The notes: generated by a model not told the origin, from the sequence alone. DNA of 36,730 nt from Lachnospiraceae bacterium (GCA_030524525.1 JAUNGI010000025.1:1-36730); one strand, 5' to 3'; counted from the first letter of the stretch, positions 16,437 through 25,591 are shown. Numbers and translations: made by a program.

Positions 16437-16982
16437 ATGAAAAAAGGTACGGTCGGTTATCTCCGGAAAAAGACCCGGTTTCAAATTTTATACACGCTGT
16501 TTATCGCGCTGGTTTCGGTGGCGCTGTTCCTGATCGGGTATTTTGCCGCGGGCAGCAGCAAAAATCTGCTGACGGTGGTGGCGGTGCTGGGCGTGCTGCC
16601 GGGCGCAAAATCGCTGGTCACGGTCGTGATCCTGCTGCCGTACCGTTCGCTTGCCCCCTGCAAGGCGGAGGCGTTTTCCCAATGCTGTCCCGAAGGCGCC
16701 CGGACCTACGGGGACATGGTGTTTTCGTCGCCGGAACGCGTGATGCAGCTTTCGTTTTTGTGCATTGTCGGGAACGAGTGCGTGGGACTGACGGAGAAGG
16801 AGAAGCAGATCGAAAAGATCACGTCGTATTTTACCGAAACGATGAAAAAGCAGGGCGTTTCCATCCACATGAAGGTATACGCCTCGGAAGAAGAATTTCA
16901 GAAGCGGCTCCGCAGTCTGAAACCGTCCGAAGCGCCGGTTCCGTCGGAGCTGACCGATTGGATCAAGGCGATACTTGTGTAA
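16437..16982 (+). CDS. Two-helix membrane protein of unknown function
   Basis: The 181-residue protein is not assigned to a family by eye. The N terminus is basic (MKKGTVGYLRKKTR), followed by two hydrophobic segments (about 15-38 and 43-69) with only a short loop between them, then a cytosolic or soluble domain of about 110 residues. That domain has cysteines near 76, 84 and 85 and further on (CIVGNECVG), and a charged helical stretch (TEKEKQIEKITSYF). The start has GGAGG about 12-17 nt upstream. It lies between the RsuA-HAD and RluA-type genes, so it is probably cotranscribed. No function is proposed. Confidence 0.7.
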   Translation: MKKGTVGYLRKKTRFQILYTLFIALVSVALFLIGYFAAGSSKNLLTVVAVLGVLPGAKSLVTVVILLPYRSLAPCKAEAFSQCCPEGARTYGDMVFSSPERVMQLSFLCIVGNECVGLTEKEKQIEKITSYFTETMKKQGVSIHMKVYASEEEFQKRLRSLKPSEAPVPSELTDWIKAILV

Positions 16983-17027
16983 TCGGCTCCGCAAGAGGCG
17001 GGAGCGGCGGAAACGGGAGGAACGCAG

Positions 17028-18086
17028 TTGAAGGAATTGCATGTGACGGCGGCAGAGCAGGGGCAGCGGCTCAATAAATATCTGGGACGCGTCCTGCGGG
17101 AGGCTCCGCAGAGCTTTCTGTATAAAATGCTCCGCAAGAAAAACATAACGCTGAACGGCGCAAGGGCGGACGGCTCGGAGCTTTTGCGGGCGGGGGACCG
17201 CGTCTGTTTTTTTCTTTCGGACGACACCTTTGAAAAATTTGCCGGAGCGCAGCCAAAAAACGAAGCGCCGCGCTTTGCGGAAACGGCGCTTGCGCCGTAC
17301 CATATCCGCTATGAGGACCCGGAGGTTTTGATCGCCTACAAACCGGCGGGGCTTTTGTCCCAGAAGGACAAAAGCGGGCGGGAGGCGATCAACGAACGGA
17401 TCCTGCAATATCTGGCGGATTCCGGACAACTGACTGCGGAGAGCCTGCGGCGGTTCAAGCCCTCGGTCTGCAACCGGCTCGACCGGAACACGAGCGGCTT
17501 GATCTTATTCGCGAAAACCCTTGCCGCGCAGCAGCAGCTCGGAAGGTGCCTGCGGGAACGCACGCTGAAAAAATATTATCTCTGCATCGTGTCGGGAAGG
17601 ATGGACAAGCCGTTTTGGCACGAGGGCTTTTTAAGAAAGGATCCGGAGCGGAACCTTGTGACCGTGGAAACGAGTGAGGCGGGGAAGGAAAACGCTGCGG
17701 AAGCAGCGGCGGAGCGGATCGTCACCTCCGGTGCGCCGCTGGCTGCGCATGAGGAGCTGACGCTGCTTCGGGTCGAGCTGCATACCGGAAAATCGCACCA
17801 GATCCGCGCGGTTCTGGAAGCGCTTTCGCATCCGATCCTTGGCGACCCGAAATACCGGGGCGGAGCGGAAGAAACACGGCGGCGGATGCGCCGTCTGGAG
17901 GAGCGTTACGGGCTGCGCTCGCAGCTTTTGGTCGCCTATGAGCTGGGCTTTCCGGAGATGACCGGCAGTTTGCGGGCGCTGTCCGGCAAACGCTTCTTTT
18001 CCCCGCTGCCCACGGAATTCCGGCGGCTGCTGACGGAGGAATTTCCGGAGGCCGCGCCGGGGCTTCTGCAAGGAGGTACGCAATGA
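17028..18086 (+). CDS. RluA-family pseudouridine synthase
   Basis: The 352-residue protein starts at TTG 17028, with GGGAGG 7 nt upstream. The N-terminal S4-like RNA-binding domain (residues 1-65; GQRLNKYLGRVL) is followed by the RluA catalytic domain: IAYKPAGLLSQKD, CNRLDRNTSGLILFAK with the catalytic Asp in RLD, and HTGKSHQIRA. Related enzymes make uridines 955/2504/2580 of 23S rRNA (RluC) or neighbouring sites; which one cannot be told here. A Glu/Ala-rich insertion lies near the middle. Its stop overlaps the recU start by 4 nt. Confidence 0.92.
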   Translation: MKELHVTAAEQGQRLNKYLGRVLREAPQSFLYKMLRKKNITLNGARADGSELLRAGDRVCFFLSDDTFEKFAGAQPKNEAPRFAETALAPYHIRYEDPEVLIAYKPAGLLSQKDKSGREAINERILQYLADSGQLTAESLRRFKPSVCNRLDRNTSGLILFAKTLAAQQQLGRCLRERTLKKYYLCIVSGRMDKPFWHEGFLRKDPERNLVTVETSEAGKENAAEAAAERIVTSGAPLAAHEELTLLRVELHTGKSHQIRAVLEALSHPILGDPKYRGGAEETRRRMRRLEERYGLRSQLLVAYELGFPEMTGSLRALSGKRFFSPLPTEFRRLLTEEFPEAAPGLLQGGTQ

Positions 18087-18616
18087 GCTGGAAATCCAGA
18101 GGACTGCGCGGATCGTTTTTTGAGGAACTGATCAATCATACGAACGAGCATTACCGAGAACGGTCTTTGGCGCTCGTGCAGAAAATTCCCACGCCGATCA
18201 CGCCGATCGAGATCGAAAAGAGCAGCCGGCATATTACGCTGGCGTACTTCGATCAGAAAAGTACCGTCGATTATCTTGGGATCGCGCAGGGGGTCGCGCT
18301 GTGCTTTGACTGTAAGGAATGCGCGGCGGATACGTTTGCGCTGCAAAACGTCCACGAGCATCAGATCGCCTATATGAAGGATTTTGAAGCGCAGGGCGGC
18401 ATTGCGTTTCTGCTGATCTACTATGTGAAGCGGGAGCAGATCTATTATATGCGCTGCTCGGAGCTTTGCCGTTTCTATGAGCGCGCCCGGCAGGGCGGCA
18501 GAAAGAGCGTTCGCTTTGAGGAGCTGGCCCCGGAATATCTGCATCCGGTGCATCAATCCCTCTATATCAACTATCTGGAATTTGTAAATCAGGATCTGGC
18601 GGAAAGAGACGCTTGA
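18083..18616 (+). CDS. recU: RecU-family Holliday junction resolvase
   Basis: The 177-residue protein aligns across its length with Bacillus RecU: LRGSFFEELINHTN, KIPTPI, then STVDYLG, CFDCKE, LQNVHEHQIAYM, GGIAFLLI and RQGGRKSVRF. The nuclease core is D in VDY followed by the D-x-K of CFDCKE, where Bacillus has E-x-K; Asp for Glu still fits a PD-(D/E)xK site. RecU cuts four-way DNA junctions during recombination and segregation. It is a little shorter at the N terminus than the usual about 200 residues. GGAGG is upstream and the start overlaps the RluA-type gene stop (ATGA). The his promoter lies across its stop codon. Confidence 0.92.
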   Translation: MSWKSRGLRGSFFEELINHTNEHYRERSLALVQKIPTPITPIEIEKSSRHITLAYFDQKSTVDYLGIAQGVALCFDCKECAADTFALQNVHEHQIAYMKDFEAQGGIAFLLIYYVKREQIYYMRCSELCRFYERARQGGRKSVRFEELAPEYLHPVHQSLYINYLEFVNQDLAERDA

Positions 18617-18641
18617 CAAGACGGGATAAATTGGATATAAT
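18613..18641 (+). promoter_or_regulatory. Consensus sigma-A promoter of the his operon
   Basis: TTGACA (18613-18618) and TATAAT (18636-18641) are both perfect and exactly 17 nt apart. The -35 box overlaps the recU stop codon. The leader to hisZ is about 75 nt, with two small hairpins (GTGTTA / TAACAC; CCGGA / TCCGG) but no T-box-like length or T-run, so regulation is not evident from sequence. Confidence 0.92.
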
Positions 18642-18720
18642 CTGCCGTGTTATTTATCTATTGCTTTAACACGATGAAGCGAATCCGGAGGATTCCGGGA
18701 ACGGGAGGAAAAGGGAAGCC

Positions 18721-19848
18721 ATGATTCAGTTGCTGCATACGCCCGAAGGGGTGCGGGATATTTACGGAGAGGAGAGCCGCGTAAAGGAGCTGCTTCGCGC
18801 GTCGATCACCGATTGTCTGCACCGCTACGGATTTCAGGATATCCAGACGCCGTCGTTTGAATTTTTCGACATCTTCAACAAGGAACGGGGGACCGTTCCC
18901 TCGAAGGATATGTATAAATTTTTCGACCGGGACGGCAATACGCTCGTGCTACGGCCGGATATGACCCCGTCAATCGCGCGCTGCGCGGCAAAGTATTTCC
19001 GCGACGAAACAAGGCCGCTGCGGCTGTGCTACTGCGGCAATACATACATTAACAACAACAGCTATCAGGGACGCCTGAAGGAGACCACCCAGATCGGCGC
19101 CGAGCTGTTTGCGGACGCGTCCGTTTTGGCGGACGCCGACCTGATCGCGCTGACGGCGGACTGTCTGCAGGCGGCGGGGCTGACCGAATTTCAGATCGAG
19201 ATCGGCAACGCGGACTTTTTTAAGGGGCTTGTGGAGGAAACGAATCTGACTCTGGAGGAGCAGGAGGAGCTGCGGGTCCTGATCAAAAACAAGAACATCT
19301 TCGGCGTACACGACCTGCTTTCCAAAACGGCGGTTCCCGAAGAACTGCGGGAGCTGTTCGCGAAGCTTCCGGAGCTGTTCGGCTCCATCGAGACGCTCCG
19401 CGCCGTAAAGAGCCAAACGCGGAACCCGCGGGCGCTGCAGGCGCTGGAACGCTTGGAACGGCTCGATTCGCTTCTGCACGCATACGGCTGCGAGAATTAC
19501 GTTTCCTTCGATCTGGGAATGCTGAGCAAATACAATTACTATACGGGCATCATTTTCCGGGCGATCACCTACGGCACCGGGGAGGCGGTCGCTTCGGGCG
19601 GACGCTACAACCGGCTGGCGGGACAGTTCGGCTTTGACGCCCCCGCCATCGGCATGTCGATCACGCTCGATTATCTGATGATCGCGCTGGAACGGCAGAA
19701 CCGGCTGCCCGAAGCCGAGGCGCCGGTAACGTACGTCGCCTATACCCCGGAAACCATGGAGGAAGCGGCGCAAAAGGCGGCGGAGCTTCGGAAAAACGGC
19801 GTTTCGGCGGCGCTTTTCGAACGGACGCAGACGGGGAGGAACGAGTAG
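18721..19848 (+). CDS. hisZ: ATP phosphoribosyltransferase regulatory subunit
   Basis: The 375-residue HisRS paralogue lacks tRNA charging and activates short-form HisG. The class II synthetase-like core is visible: TPEGVRDIYGEE at the start, LRPDMTPSIAR (motif 2 region), YYTGIIFRA and SGGRYNRLAGQFG. GGGAGGAAAAGGG precedes ATG 18721. The C-terminal domain after the core is short and ends quickly, so it is slightly shorter than many HisZ. It is first in the his operon and just upstream of hisG, matching the HisZ-HisG complex expected with a short HisG. Confidence 0.94.
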   Translation: MIQLLHTPEGVRDIYGEESRVKELLRASITDCLHRYGFQDIQTPSFEFFDIFNKERGTVPSKDMYKFFDRDGNTLVLRPDMTPSIARCAAKYFRDETRPLRLCYCGNTYINNNSYQGRLKETTQIGAELFADASVLADADLIALTADCLQAAGLTEFQIEIGNADFFKGLVEETNLTLEEQEELRVLIKNKNIFGVHDLLSKTAVPEELRELFAKLPELFGSIETLRAVKSQTRNPRALQALERLERLDSLLHAYGCENYVSFDLGMLSKYNYYTGIIFRAITYGTGEAVASGGRYNRLAGQFGFDAPAIGMSITLDYLMIALERQNRLPEAEAPVTYVAYTPETMEEAAQKAAELRKNGVSAALFERTQTGRNE

Positions 19849-19851
19849 GAC

Positions 19852-20523
19852 ATGAGAGATATTACGATTGCCCTTGCGAAGGGACGGCTGGCAAGGAAGG
19901 CGATGGAGATCCTCGGAGAAGCGGGCATTTGCTGCGAGGAGATGAACGATAAAAATACCCGGAAGCTGATCTTCCGGAACGACGAGCTGGGAATGCGCTT
20001 TTTCCTTGCGAAGGCGAACGACGTGCCGACCTATGTGGAGTACGGCGCGGCGGACATCGGGATCGTGGGCAAGGACACGATCTTGGAGGAAAACCGCAGG
20101 CTGTACGAGGTTGTGGACCTGAAGATCGGGCGCTGCCGCATGTGCGTCGCAGGGCCGCCGAGCGCGAAGGCGCTGCTCGGAAGCGGGAAGGTGATCCGCG
20201 TGGCAACGAAATATCCGGGCATCGCCAAGGATTATTTCTACAATCAGAAGCACCAGACCGTGGAGATCATCAAGCTGAACGGCTCCATCGAGCTGGCGCC
20301 GATCGTGGGACTTTCCGAGGTGATCGTGGACATTGTGGAGACCGGCTCGACGCTGCGGGAAAACGGGCTGGAGGTGCTGGAGGAGATCGTCCCGCTTTCC
20401 GCGCGGATGGTCGTAAATCAGGTCAGCATGAAGATGGAGCAGGAGCGCATCGGAAAGCTGATCGGCGATATCCGCGCGGTGATCGAAAAGCAGGCGGAGG
20501 AAAAGGGGAAGGACAGAACATGA
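19852..20523 (+). CDS. hisG: ATP phosphoribosyltransferase, short form
   Basis: The 223-residue catalytic subunit joins ATP and PRPP in the first step of histidine synthesis. ALAKGRL at the N terminus, DVPTYVEYGAADIGIVGKD, VATKYP and the phosphate-binding ETGSTLRENGLE are diagnostic. It lacks the C-terminal regulatory ACT-like domain of long HisG and so depends on HisZ for activity and feedback inhibition by histidine. Start and stop are tightly packed between hisZ (3 nt) and hisD (ATGA overlap). Confidence 0.96.
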   Translation: MRDITIALAKGRLARKAMEILGEAGICCEEMNDKNTRKLIFRNDELGMRFFLAKANDVPTYVEYGAADIGIVGKDTILEENRRLYEVVDLKIGRCRMCVAGPPSAKALLGSGKVIRVATKYPGIAKDYFYNQKHQTVEIIKLNGSIELAPIVGLSEVIVDIVETGSTLRENGLEVLEEIVPLSARMVVNQVSMKMEQERIGKLIGDIRAVIEKQAEEKGKDRT

Positions 20524-21815
20524 GAATCGTAACACTGAACAACGAAACCAAGCAGGATCTGCTGGCGAAGCTGCTTCGCCGCAGTCCCAATCAATATCCG
20601 GAGCAGGAAAAGACCGTCGCCGAAATTCTTGCGAACGTCCGCGAAAGGGGCGACGAAGCCGTTTTGGAATATACGGAGCGGTTTGACGGCGTCCGGCTGA
20701 CCCCGGAGACGCTGCGGGTGACCGAGGAGGAGTTTGCGGAAGCGTACGCGCAGGTCGATGCGGAATTTCTCGACGTGCTTCGAAAGGCGAGCGAAAATAT
20801 CCGGAGCTATCACAGCCTTCAGAAGAAAACGAGCTGGTTCGATTACCGGGAGGGTGTGATCCTCGGACAGAAGATCACGCCGGTGGGCTCGGTGGGCGTA
20901 TATGTACCGGGCGGAAAAGCGCCGCTTTCGTCGTCGCTTCTGATGAACGTGCTGCCCGCCAAGGTCGCTGGAGTTGAGAAGATCAGCATTGCGACGCCCT
21001 GCGGCAGGAACGGAAAGGTCGCGCCCGCCGTTCTGGTCGCCGCCAAGGAGGCGGGGGCGGACACCGTTTATAAGGTGGGCGGAGCGCAGGCGATCGGGGC
21101 GTTTGCCTACGGGACGCAGTCGATCCCCAAGGTCGATAAGATCGTGGGACCGGGAAACATCTATGTGGCGCTTGCAAAAAAGGCGGTTTACGGCAACGTG
21201 GGGATCGATTCGATCGCCGGACCGAGCGAGATCCTTGTGTTGGCGGACGAGACCGCAAACGCCCGCTATGTGGCGGCGGATCTGCTTTCGCAGGCGGAGC
21301 ACGATCAGCTTGCGTCCGCCATTCTCATTACCACAAGCCGGGAGCTTGCCGAGCAGGTTTCGCAGGAGGTCGATCGGTTTACCGAGCAGCTTTCCCGGAA
21401 GGACATCATTCGCGCGTCGCTGGAAAACTACGGCTATCTGCTTGTGGCGGAGACAATGGAGGACGCCGTTCAGGCGGCGAACGACATCGCTTCCGAGCAC
21501 TTGGAGATTTTGACGGCAAATCCGATGGAGACGATGACGTACATCAAAAACGCGGGCGCGATCTTCCTCGGAGCGTATGCCAGCGAGCCTCTCGGAGATT
21601 ATTTTGCCGGTCCCAACCACATTCTGCCCACCAACGGCACGGCCAAGTTTTTCTCGCCGCTTGGGGTTGACGATTTTATAAAAAAGAGCAGCATCATCTC
21701 GTACAACCGGGAGGCGCTCGCCGCCTGCGGCAGGGACGTGATCCGGTTCGCGCAGGAAGAGGGACTGACCGCGCACGCCAATTCCATTGCCGTGCGGATG
21801 GAAGATATCGGCTGA
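20520..21815 (+). CDS. hisD: Histidinol dehydrogenase
   Basis: The 431-residue enzyme performs the last two NAD-dependent oxidations, histidinol to histidine. It shows [50 protein letters not shown] and [10 protein letters not shown], covering substrate and zinc sites. The start is the ATG overlapping the hisG stop by 4 nt; a longer open frame upstream runs inside hisG and is not real. The length is normal for the family. Confidence 0.97.
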   Translation: MRIVTLNNETKQDLLAKLLRRSPNQYPEQEKTVAEILANVRERGDEAVLEYTERFDGVRLTPETLRVTEEEFAEAYAQVDAEFLDVLRKASENIRSYHSLQKKTSWFDYREGVILGQKITPVGSVGVYVPGGKAPLSSSLLMNVLPAKVAGVEKISIATPCGRNGKVAPAVLVAAKEAGADTVYKVGGAQAIGAFAYGTQSIPKVDKIVGPGNIYVALAKKAVYGNVGIDSIAGPSEILVLADETANARYVAADLLSQAEHDQLASAILITTSRELAEQVSQEVDRFTEQLSRKDIIRASLENYGYLLVAETMEDAVQAANDIASEHLEILTANPMETMTYIKNAGAIFLGAYASEPLGDYFAGPNHILPTNGTAKFFSPLGVDDFIKKSSIISYNREALAACGRDVIRFAQEEGLTAHANSIAVRMEDIG

Positions 21816-21841
21816 AAACAACGGGAAAAAGGAGGCGTCAA

Positions 21842-22429
21842 ATGCGAAGCTATACCGCAAAGAGAACGACAAAAGAAACCAATATTACTCTGACTCTCAA
21901 TTTGGACGGGAAGGGAACGTCCGACGTAAAGACCGGGATCGGCTTTTTTGACCATATGCTCCAAGGCTTTGCCAAGCACGGTCTGTTCGATCTGCGGGTG
22001 GAGGCGGAGGGCGATCTGTACGTCGATGCGCACCACACGGTGGAGGACGTGGGGATCGTGCTGGGGACCGCCATTCGGGAGGCGCTCGGCGACAAGGCGG
22101 GCATTCGGCGCTACGGAAGCTTCCTGCTGCCGATGGACGAGACGCTCATGCTCTGCGCCATCGACCTGTCGGGACGCCCGTATTTCGTATACGATGTGGC
22201 GACCTCGGTTGACAAGCTGGGGGAGATGGATGTAGAATTAGCAAAAGAGTTTTTCTATGCCATTTCCTACTCCGCCGGAATGAACCTGCATATCCGGATG
22301 CTGTCCGGAGACAACAACCACCATATTTTGGAAGCCATGTTCAAGGCGTTCGGAAAGGCGCTCGATCAGGCGACGCAGGTGGACGAGCGGATCGAAGGGG
22401 TACTCTCTACGAAAGGAACCATCGGATGA
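21842..22429 (+). CDS. hisB: Imidazoleglycerol-phosphate dehydratase
   Basis: The 195-residue single-domain enzyme has the family metal motifs [41 protein letters not shown]-type segments and a duplicated beta-beta-alpha fold. It makes imidazole acetol phosphate. Unlike E. coli HisB, it has no fused histidinol-phosphatase. AAGGAGGCG precedes the ATG, and the stop overlaps the next gene by 4 nt (ATGA). Confidence 0.96.
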   Translation: MRSYTAKRTTKETNITLTLNLDGKGTSDVKTGIGFFDHMLQGFAKHGLFDLRVEAEGDLYVDAHHTVEDVGIVLGTAIREALGDKAGIRRYGSFLLPMDETLMLCAIDLSGRPYFVYDVATSVDKLGEMDVELAKEFFYAISYSAGMNLHIRMLSGDNNHHILEAMFKAFGKALDQATQVDERIEGVLSTKGTIG

Positions 22430-23703
22430 AAAATATTATTGCCTACATCAATGCGGAGACCGAATACGCTTCGAATGTCTTGGAGCTGGCGCAGCAGTAC
22501 GAGCATAACGGCGCCGACGGGCTGTACATTTATAATTTTGACGACAACGAGACCGCGCAGATGGAATTTTTGCAGACGATCAAGCTCATTTTGAAGCGGG
22601 TGGATATCCCTCTTTATCTGGGCTGCGTCGTTCGGCGCTTTGAGGACGTGAAAAAGGCGCTCTATACCGGCGCCGCCTATGTGGTGATCCCCTACAACCC
22701 GCGCTATCCCGAGGACGAGGTGCGCCGCGCCGTGGAACGCTTCGGAAAAGACAAGCTCATGGTCGAGTTCAACGCGGACGTTTACGCTCCGAGCCGTCCG
22801 TATCTGGAGCCGGGGCTGCTCGACGGCTTGAAGGAGAGCGGGATCGCCGGATTTTTCTTTAAGCATGTGTCGGTGGACGAGCAGACGAAGCGGGTGTTTG
22901 CCGACGCGCCCGCGCCGGTGGTGATCCGCGACAGCCTTGTGCGGAACGACATTGAAACGCTGCTTTCGCTGGAAAACGTCGAGGGCGTGGCGACCAACTA
23001 TTACCGGGAGAAAAATTTGCTTCCGGTCAAAAAAGCGCTGGCGGAGGCGGGCGTCGAGACCAAATGCCTGAAAAGCAGTCTGCCGTTTTCCGAATTTAAG
23101 ACGAACGCGGACGGTCTGATCCCGGTCGTGGTGCAGGATTACCGCACGCTGCAGGTGCTGATGGTCGCATATATGAACGAGGAGGCGTATGACCGCACGA
23201 TCGAGACCGGAAAGATGACCTATTATTCCCGAAGCCGCAGGGAGCAGTGGATAAAAGGGGAGACGTCGGGGCATTATCAGTATTTGAAGGAGATCTCCGT
23301 TGACTGCGACCGCGATACGCTGCTTGCCAAGGTGCGTCAGCTCGGAGCCGCCTGTCATACCGGCAATACGTCCTGCTTTTATACGACGCTTGCCGCAAAG
23401 GAATATGACACGACCAACCCGCTGTCGGTGCTGACCGAGGATTACAACATCATTATGGATCGGAAGGTGCATCCCAAGCCCGGCTCCTACACGAACTACC
23501 TGTTCGAGAAGGGGATCGACAAGATCCTGAAAAAGTGCGGCGAGGAGGCGACGGAGATCGTGATCGCGGCGAAAAATCCGGACGCCGAGGAACTGAAATA
23601 CGAGATCGCCGACTATTTGTATCATCTGATGGTTCTGATGGCGGAGTGCGACGTGGACTGGAACGATATCGTCAAGGAGCTGGCAAACCGCAGAAAATCG
23701 TAA
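22426..23703 (+). CDS. hisIE: HisA/HisF-like barrel fused to HisI-HisE (bifunctional HisIE)
   Basis: The 425-residue protein has three parts. Residues 1 to about 205 look like a degenerate HisA/HisF TIM barrel ([41 protein letters not shown]). The catalytic Asp positions are not convincing: the first strand reads IAYINAE where HisA/HisF carry an Asp, and the mid-barrel strand reads VEFNADV. Residues about 210-315 are phosphoribosyl-AMP cyclohydrolase (HisI), with [26 protein letters not shown] and zinc cysteines in DCD and [10 protein letters not shown]. The C-terminal about 90 residues are phosphoribosyl-ATP pyrophosphatase (HisE), with KKCGEEATE and EIADYLYHL. HisIE alone is about 200-220 residues. 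The barrel may be structural or regulatory. It overlaps hisB by 4 nt. Confidence 0.93.
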   Translation: MKNIIAYINAETEYASNVLELAQQYEHNGADGLYIYNFDDNETAQMEFLQTIKLILKRVDIPLYLGCVVRRFEDVKKALYTGAAYVVIPYNPRYPEDEVRRAVERFGKDKLMVEFNADVYAPSRPYLEPGLLDGLKESGIAGFFFKHVSVDEQTKRVFADAPAPVVIRDSLVRNDIETLLSLENVEGVATNYYREKNLLPVKKALAEAGVETKCLKSSLPFSEFKTNADGLIPVVVQDYRTLQVLMVAYMNEEAYDRTIETGKMTYYSRSRREQWIKGETSGHYQYLKEISVDCDRDTLLAKVRQLGAACHTGNTSCFYTTLAAKEYDTTNPLSVLTEDYNIIMDRKVHPKPGSYTNYLFEKGIDKILKKCGEEATEIVIAAKNPDAEELKYEIADYLYHLMVLMAECDVDWNDIVKELANRRKS

Positions 23704-23733
23704 AGACAAGCGGGCAAAACGGAGGGAACAGGA

Positions 23734-23862
23734 ATGGATTTTATGGTGGAACTGATTCGGAGCGCATTCACTTATTTGATCTATGTTGCGGTGGCGCTGG
23801 TCGGCGTTTTTGCGGGCACAAGCCTCCGGAAGTGGAAAAACAAGAAAAATGCGCAGAAATAA
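23734..23862 (+). CDS. Small single-pass membrane peptide, 42 aa
   Basis: An ATG with GGAGGG 7 nt upstream opens a 42-codon frame, MDFMVELIRSAF onward, ending in TAA. A hydrophobic helix (about residues 12-30, YLIYVAVALVGVFAG) is followed by a very basic tail (RKWKNKKNAQK), giving a positive-inside topology with the C terminus in the cytosol. The strong ribosome site, clean topology and position 30 nt after hisIE support a real gene, probably translated from the his transcript. Function is unknown. Confidence 0.7.
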   Translation: MDFMVELIRSAFTYLIYVAVALVGVFAGTSLRKWKNKKNAQK

Positions 23863-23885
23863 GCCGGAATTCCGGAAAAACGGGG

Positions 23886-23914
23886 TTGCTTTTTTCTGGA
23901 AATTGTGGTATTTT
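23886..23914 (+). promoter_or_regulatory. Probable promoter of the rimP-nusA-infB operon
   Basis: TTGCTT (23886-23891) and TATTTT (23909-23914) are separated by 17 nt, with TGG before the -10 giving an extended element. It lies in the A/T-rich gap between the his region and rimP. The boxes are not perfect, but spacing and location make it the best candidate. The resulting leader would be about 85 nt. Confidence 0.5.
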
Positions 23915-23937
23915 CTATTAGTAACGTATAGGCTAAG

Positions 23938-23965
23938 TAAGGAGTGGGCAGATGTCCACTCCTTA
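23938..23965 (+). promoter_or_regulatory. rimP leader hairpin
   Basis: A perfect 10-bp stem (TAAGGAGTGG / CCACTCCTTA) with loop GCAGATGT lies in the rimP 5' leader, 40 nt before the start codon. No T-tract follows, so it is not an intrinsic terminator by itself. The 5' arm contains a ribosome-site-like AAGGAG that the hairpin hides. It may be a conserved control or stability element for the operon; the role is inferred. Confidence 0.6.
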
Positions 23966-24005
23966 TTGATGTAAGAAAACAACTTCGCAGCAAAGTGAGG
24001 AAGGA

Positions 24006-24470
24006 ATGGCAAAACGAGAAAATTATGAACAGCGTGCGGAGGCGCTTTTGGCGCCGATTTTAGCGGAGCATGGTTTTGAACTGGTGGATCTGGAATATGT
24101 GAAGGAAGCGGGAAACTGGTACCTTCGGGCATATATTGACAAAGAGGGCGGAATTACGATCGACGACTGCGAGACCGTCAGCCGCGCCTTTGGAGATAAG
24201 CTGGACGAAGCGGATCTGATCGAGGATGCGTACATTTTGGAGGTCAGCTCGCCGGGCTTGACAAGACCTTTGAAAAAGGATAAGGATTACGAACGGAATT
24301 TGGGAAAGCTTGTGGAATTCCGGCTGTTTCAGCCGGTCTGCGGCAGCCGGGAGCATACGGCTGTATTGCAGTCCTACAGCCGCGCCGAGATCGTGGTGTT
24401 GATCGACGATCGACCGGTGACCGTGGAGCGTACGAATCTGGCAATGATTCGTCAGGCGTTTGTAGATTAA
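24006..24470 (+). CDS. rimP: Ribosome maturation factor RimP
   Basis: The 154-residue protein needed for 30S subunit assembly has two parts: an N-terminal alpha/beta domain (EQRAEALLAPILAEHGFELVDLEY, TIDDCETVSR, LEVSSPGLTRPL) and a C-terminal SH3-like barrel ending VERTNLAMIRQ. The ATG follows GAGGAAGGA. It leads the translation/transcription operon directly upstream of nusA, the usual order in Bacillota. Confidence 0.95.
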   Translation: MAKRENYEQRAEALLAPILAEHGFELVDLEYVKEAGNWYLRAYIDKEGGITIDDCETVSRAFGDKLDEADLIEDAYILEVSSPGLTRPLKKDKDYERNLGKLVEFRLFQPVCGSREHTAVLQSYSRAEIVVLIDDRPVTVERTNLAMIRQAFVD

Positions 24471-24504
24471 GAAAACAAAAGAAAAACAAAAGGAGGAATC
24501 AGTC

Positions 24505-25563
24505 GTGGAAAAGGAAAATAAGGAATTGATCGAGGCGCTCGACCTCATTGAAAAGGAGAAGGAGATCAGCAAGGAGGTTATGCTGGAGGCCATTGAAAAC
24601 TCTCTGCTTGCCGCCTGCAAAAACGAGTACGGAAAAGCCGACAACATCCGCGTTTCCATCAACCGGGAGACCGGCGCGGTCAGCGTGACCGCGGAATATG
24701 AGATCGTCGAGGAAGTGGAGGACGAGACCTGCCAGCTCACGCTGGAGCAGGCAAGGGTAAAATTCCCGCACAATAAGCTCGCCGTCGGCGACGTTGTCAA
24801 GGCGGAGGTAACGCCGAAGAATTTCGGACGGATCGCGGCGCAGAAGGCAAAGCAGGTCGTTGTGCAGAAGATCCGCGAGGAGGAACGGAAGGTCATTTAC
24901 GGTCAGTTCTGCAATAAGGAAAAGGAAGTCGTGACCGGCATCGTTCAGCGGTACATCGGCAACAACGTAAGCATCAATCTCGGAAAGACCGACGCCATTC
25001 TGACGGAGAGCGAGCAGATCCGCGGAGAGGTTTTCCGTCCGACGGAGCGCGTGAAGGTCTATGTGCTGGAAGTCAAGGATACGACCAAGGGGCCGCGGAT
25101 CACGGTGTCGCGGACGCATCCGGAGCTTGTCAAGCGTCTGTTTGAAAACGAAGTGGCAGAGGTGGCGGACGGAACCGTCGTCATCAAGAGCATCAGCCGC
25201 GAGGCGGGACAGAGAACGAAAATGGCGGTTTGGTCGAATAACCCGAATGTCGATCCGATCGGCGCATGCGTCGGCGTCAACGGCTCCCGGGTCAACGTGA
25301 TCGTTGAGGAGCTCAAGGGCGAGAAGATCGACATTATCAACTGGAGCGAGGACCCGGAGATCCTGATCAAAAACGCGCTTTCCCCGGCGCAGGTCGTTTC
25401 GGTCACCGTGGACCCGGACGAAAAGAGCGCGAGGGTCATCGTGCCGGATTATCAGCTTTCTCTTGCGATCGGCAGGGAAGGACAGAACGCTCGTCTGGCG
25501 GCGAGACTGACCGGTTATAAGATCGACATCAAGAGCGAGTCGCAGGCGGCCGATCTGTACTAG
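24505..25563 (+). CDS. nusA: Transcription termination/antitermination factor NusA
   Basis: The 352-residue protein starts at GTG, with AAGGAGGAA upstream. Domains in order are an N-terminal RNA polymerase-binding domain (about 1-125), S1 (about 135-200, GIVQRYIGNNVSINLG), and two KH domains (PIGACVGVNGSRV and LSLAIGREGQNARLAARLTG). The acidic C-terminal repeats of E. coli NusA are missing, as usual for Gram-positive NusA. It modulates pausing, termination and antitermination. Confidence 0.96.
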   Translation: MEKENKELIEALDLIEKEKEISKEVMLEAIENSLLAACKNEYGKADNIRVSINRETGAVSVTAEYEIVEEVEDETCQLTLEQARVKFPHNKLAVGDVVKAEVTPKNFGRIAAQKAKQVVVQKIREEERKVIYGQFCNKEKEVVTGIVQRYIGNNVSINLGKTDAILTESEQIRGEVFRPTERVKVYVLEVKDTTKGPRITVSRTHPELVKRLFENEVAEVADGTVVIKSISREAGQRTKMAVWSNNPNVDPIGACVGVNGSRVNVIVEELKGEKIDIINWSEDPEILIKNALSPAQVVSVTVDPDEKSARVIVPDYQLSLAIGREGQNARLAARLTGYKIDIKSESQAADLY

Positions 25564-25591
25564 GTTCGGCGGAGCAGAAAAGAGGGAGCGT

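Noticed and set aside
18642-18720. T-box or attenuator in the his leader
   Set aside because: The leader is about 75 nt with no T-box sequence, no run of histidine codons and no terminator. Only two small hairpins are visible.
20142-20519. Upstream in-frame extension of hisD
   Set aside because: It lies within hisG, and the sequence resembles no HisD N terminus. The ATG at 20520 gives the standard start.
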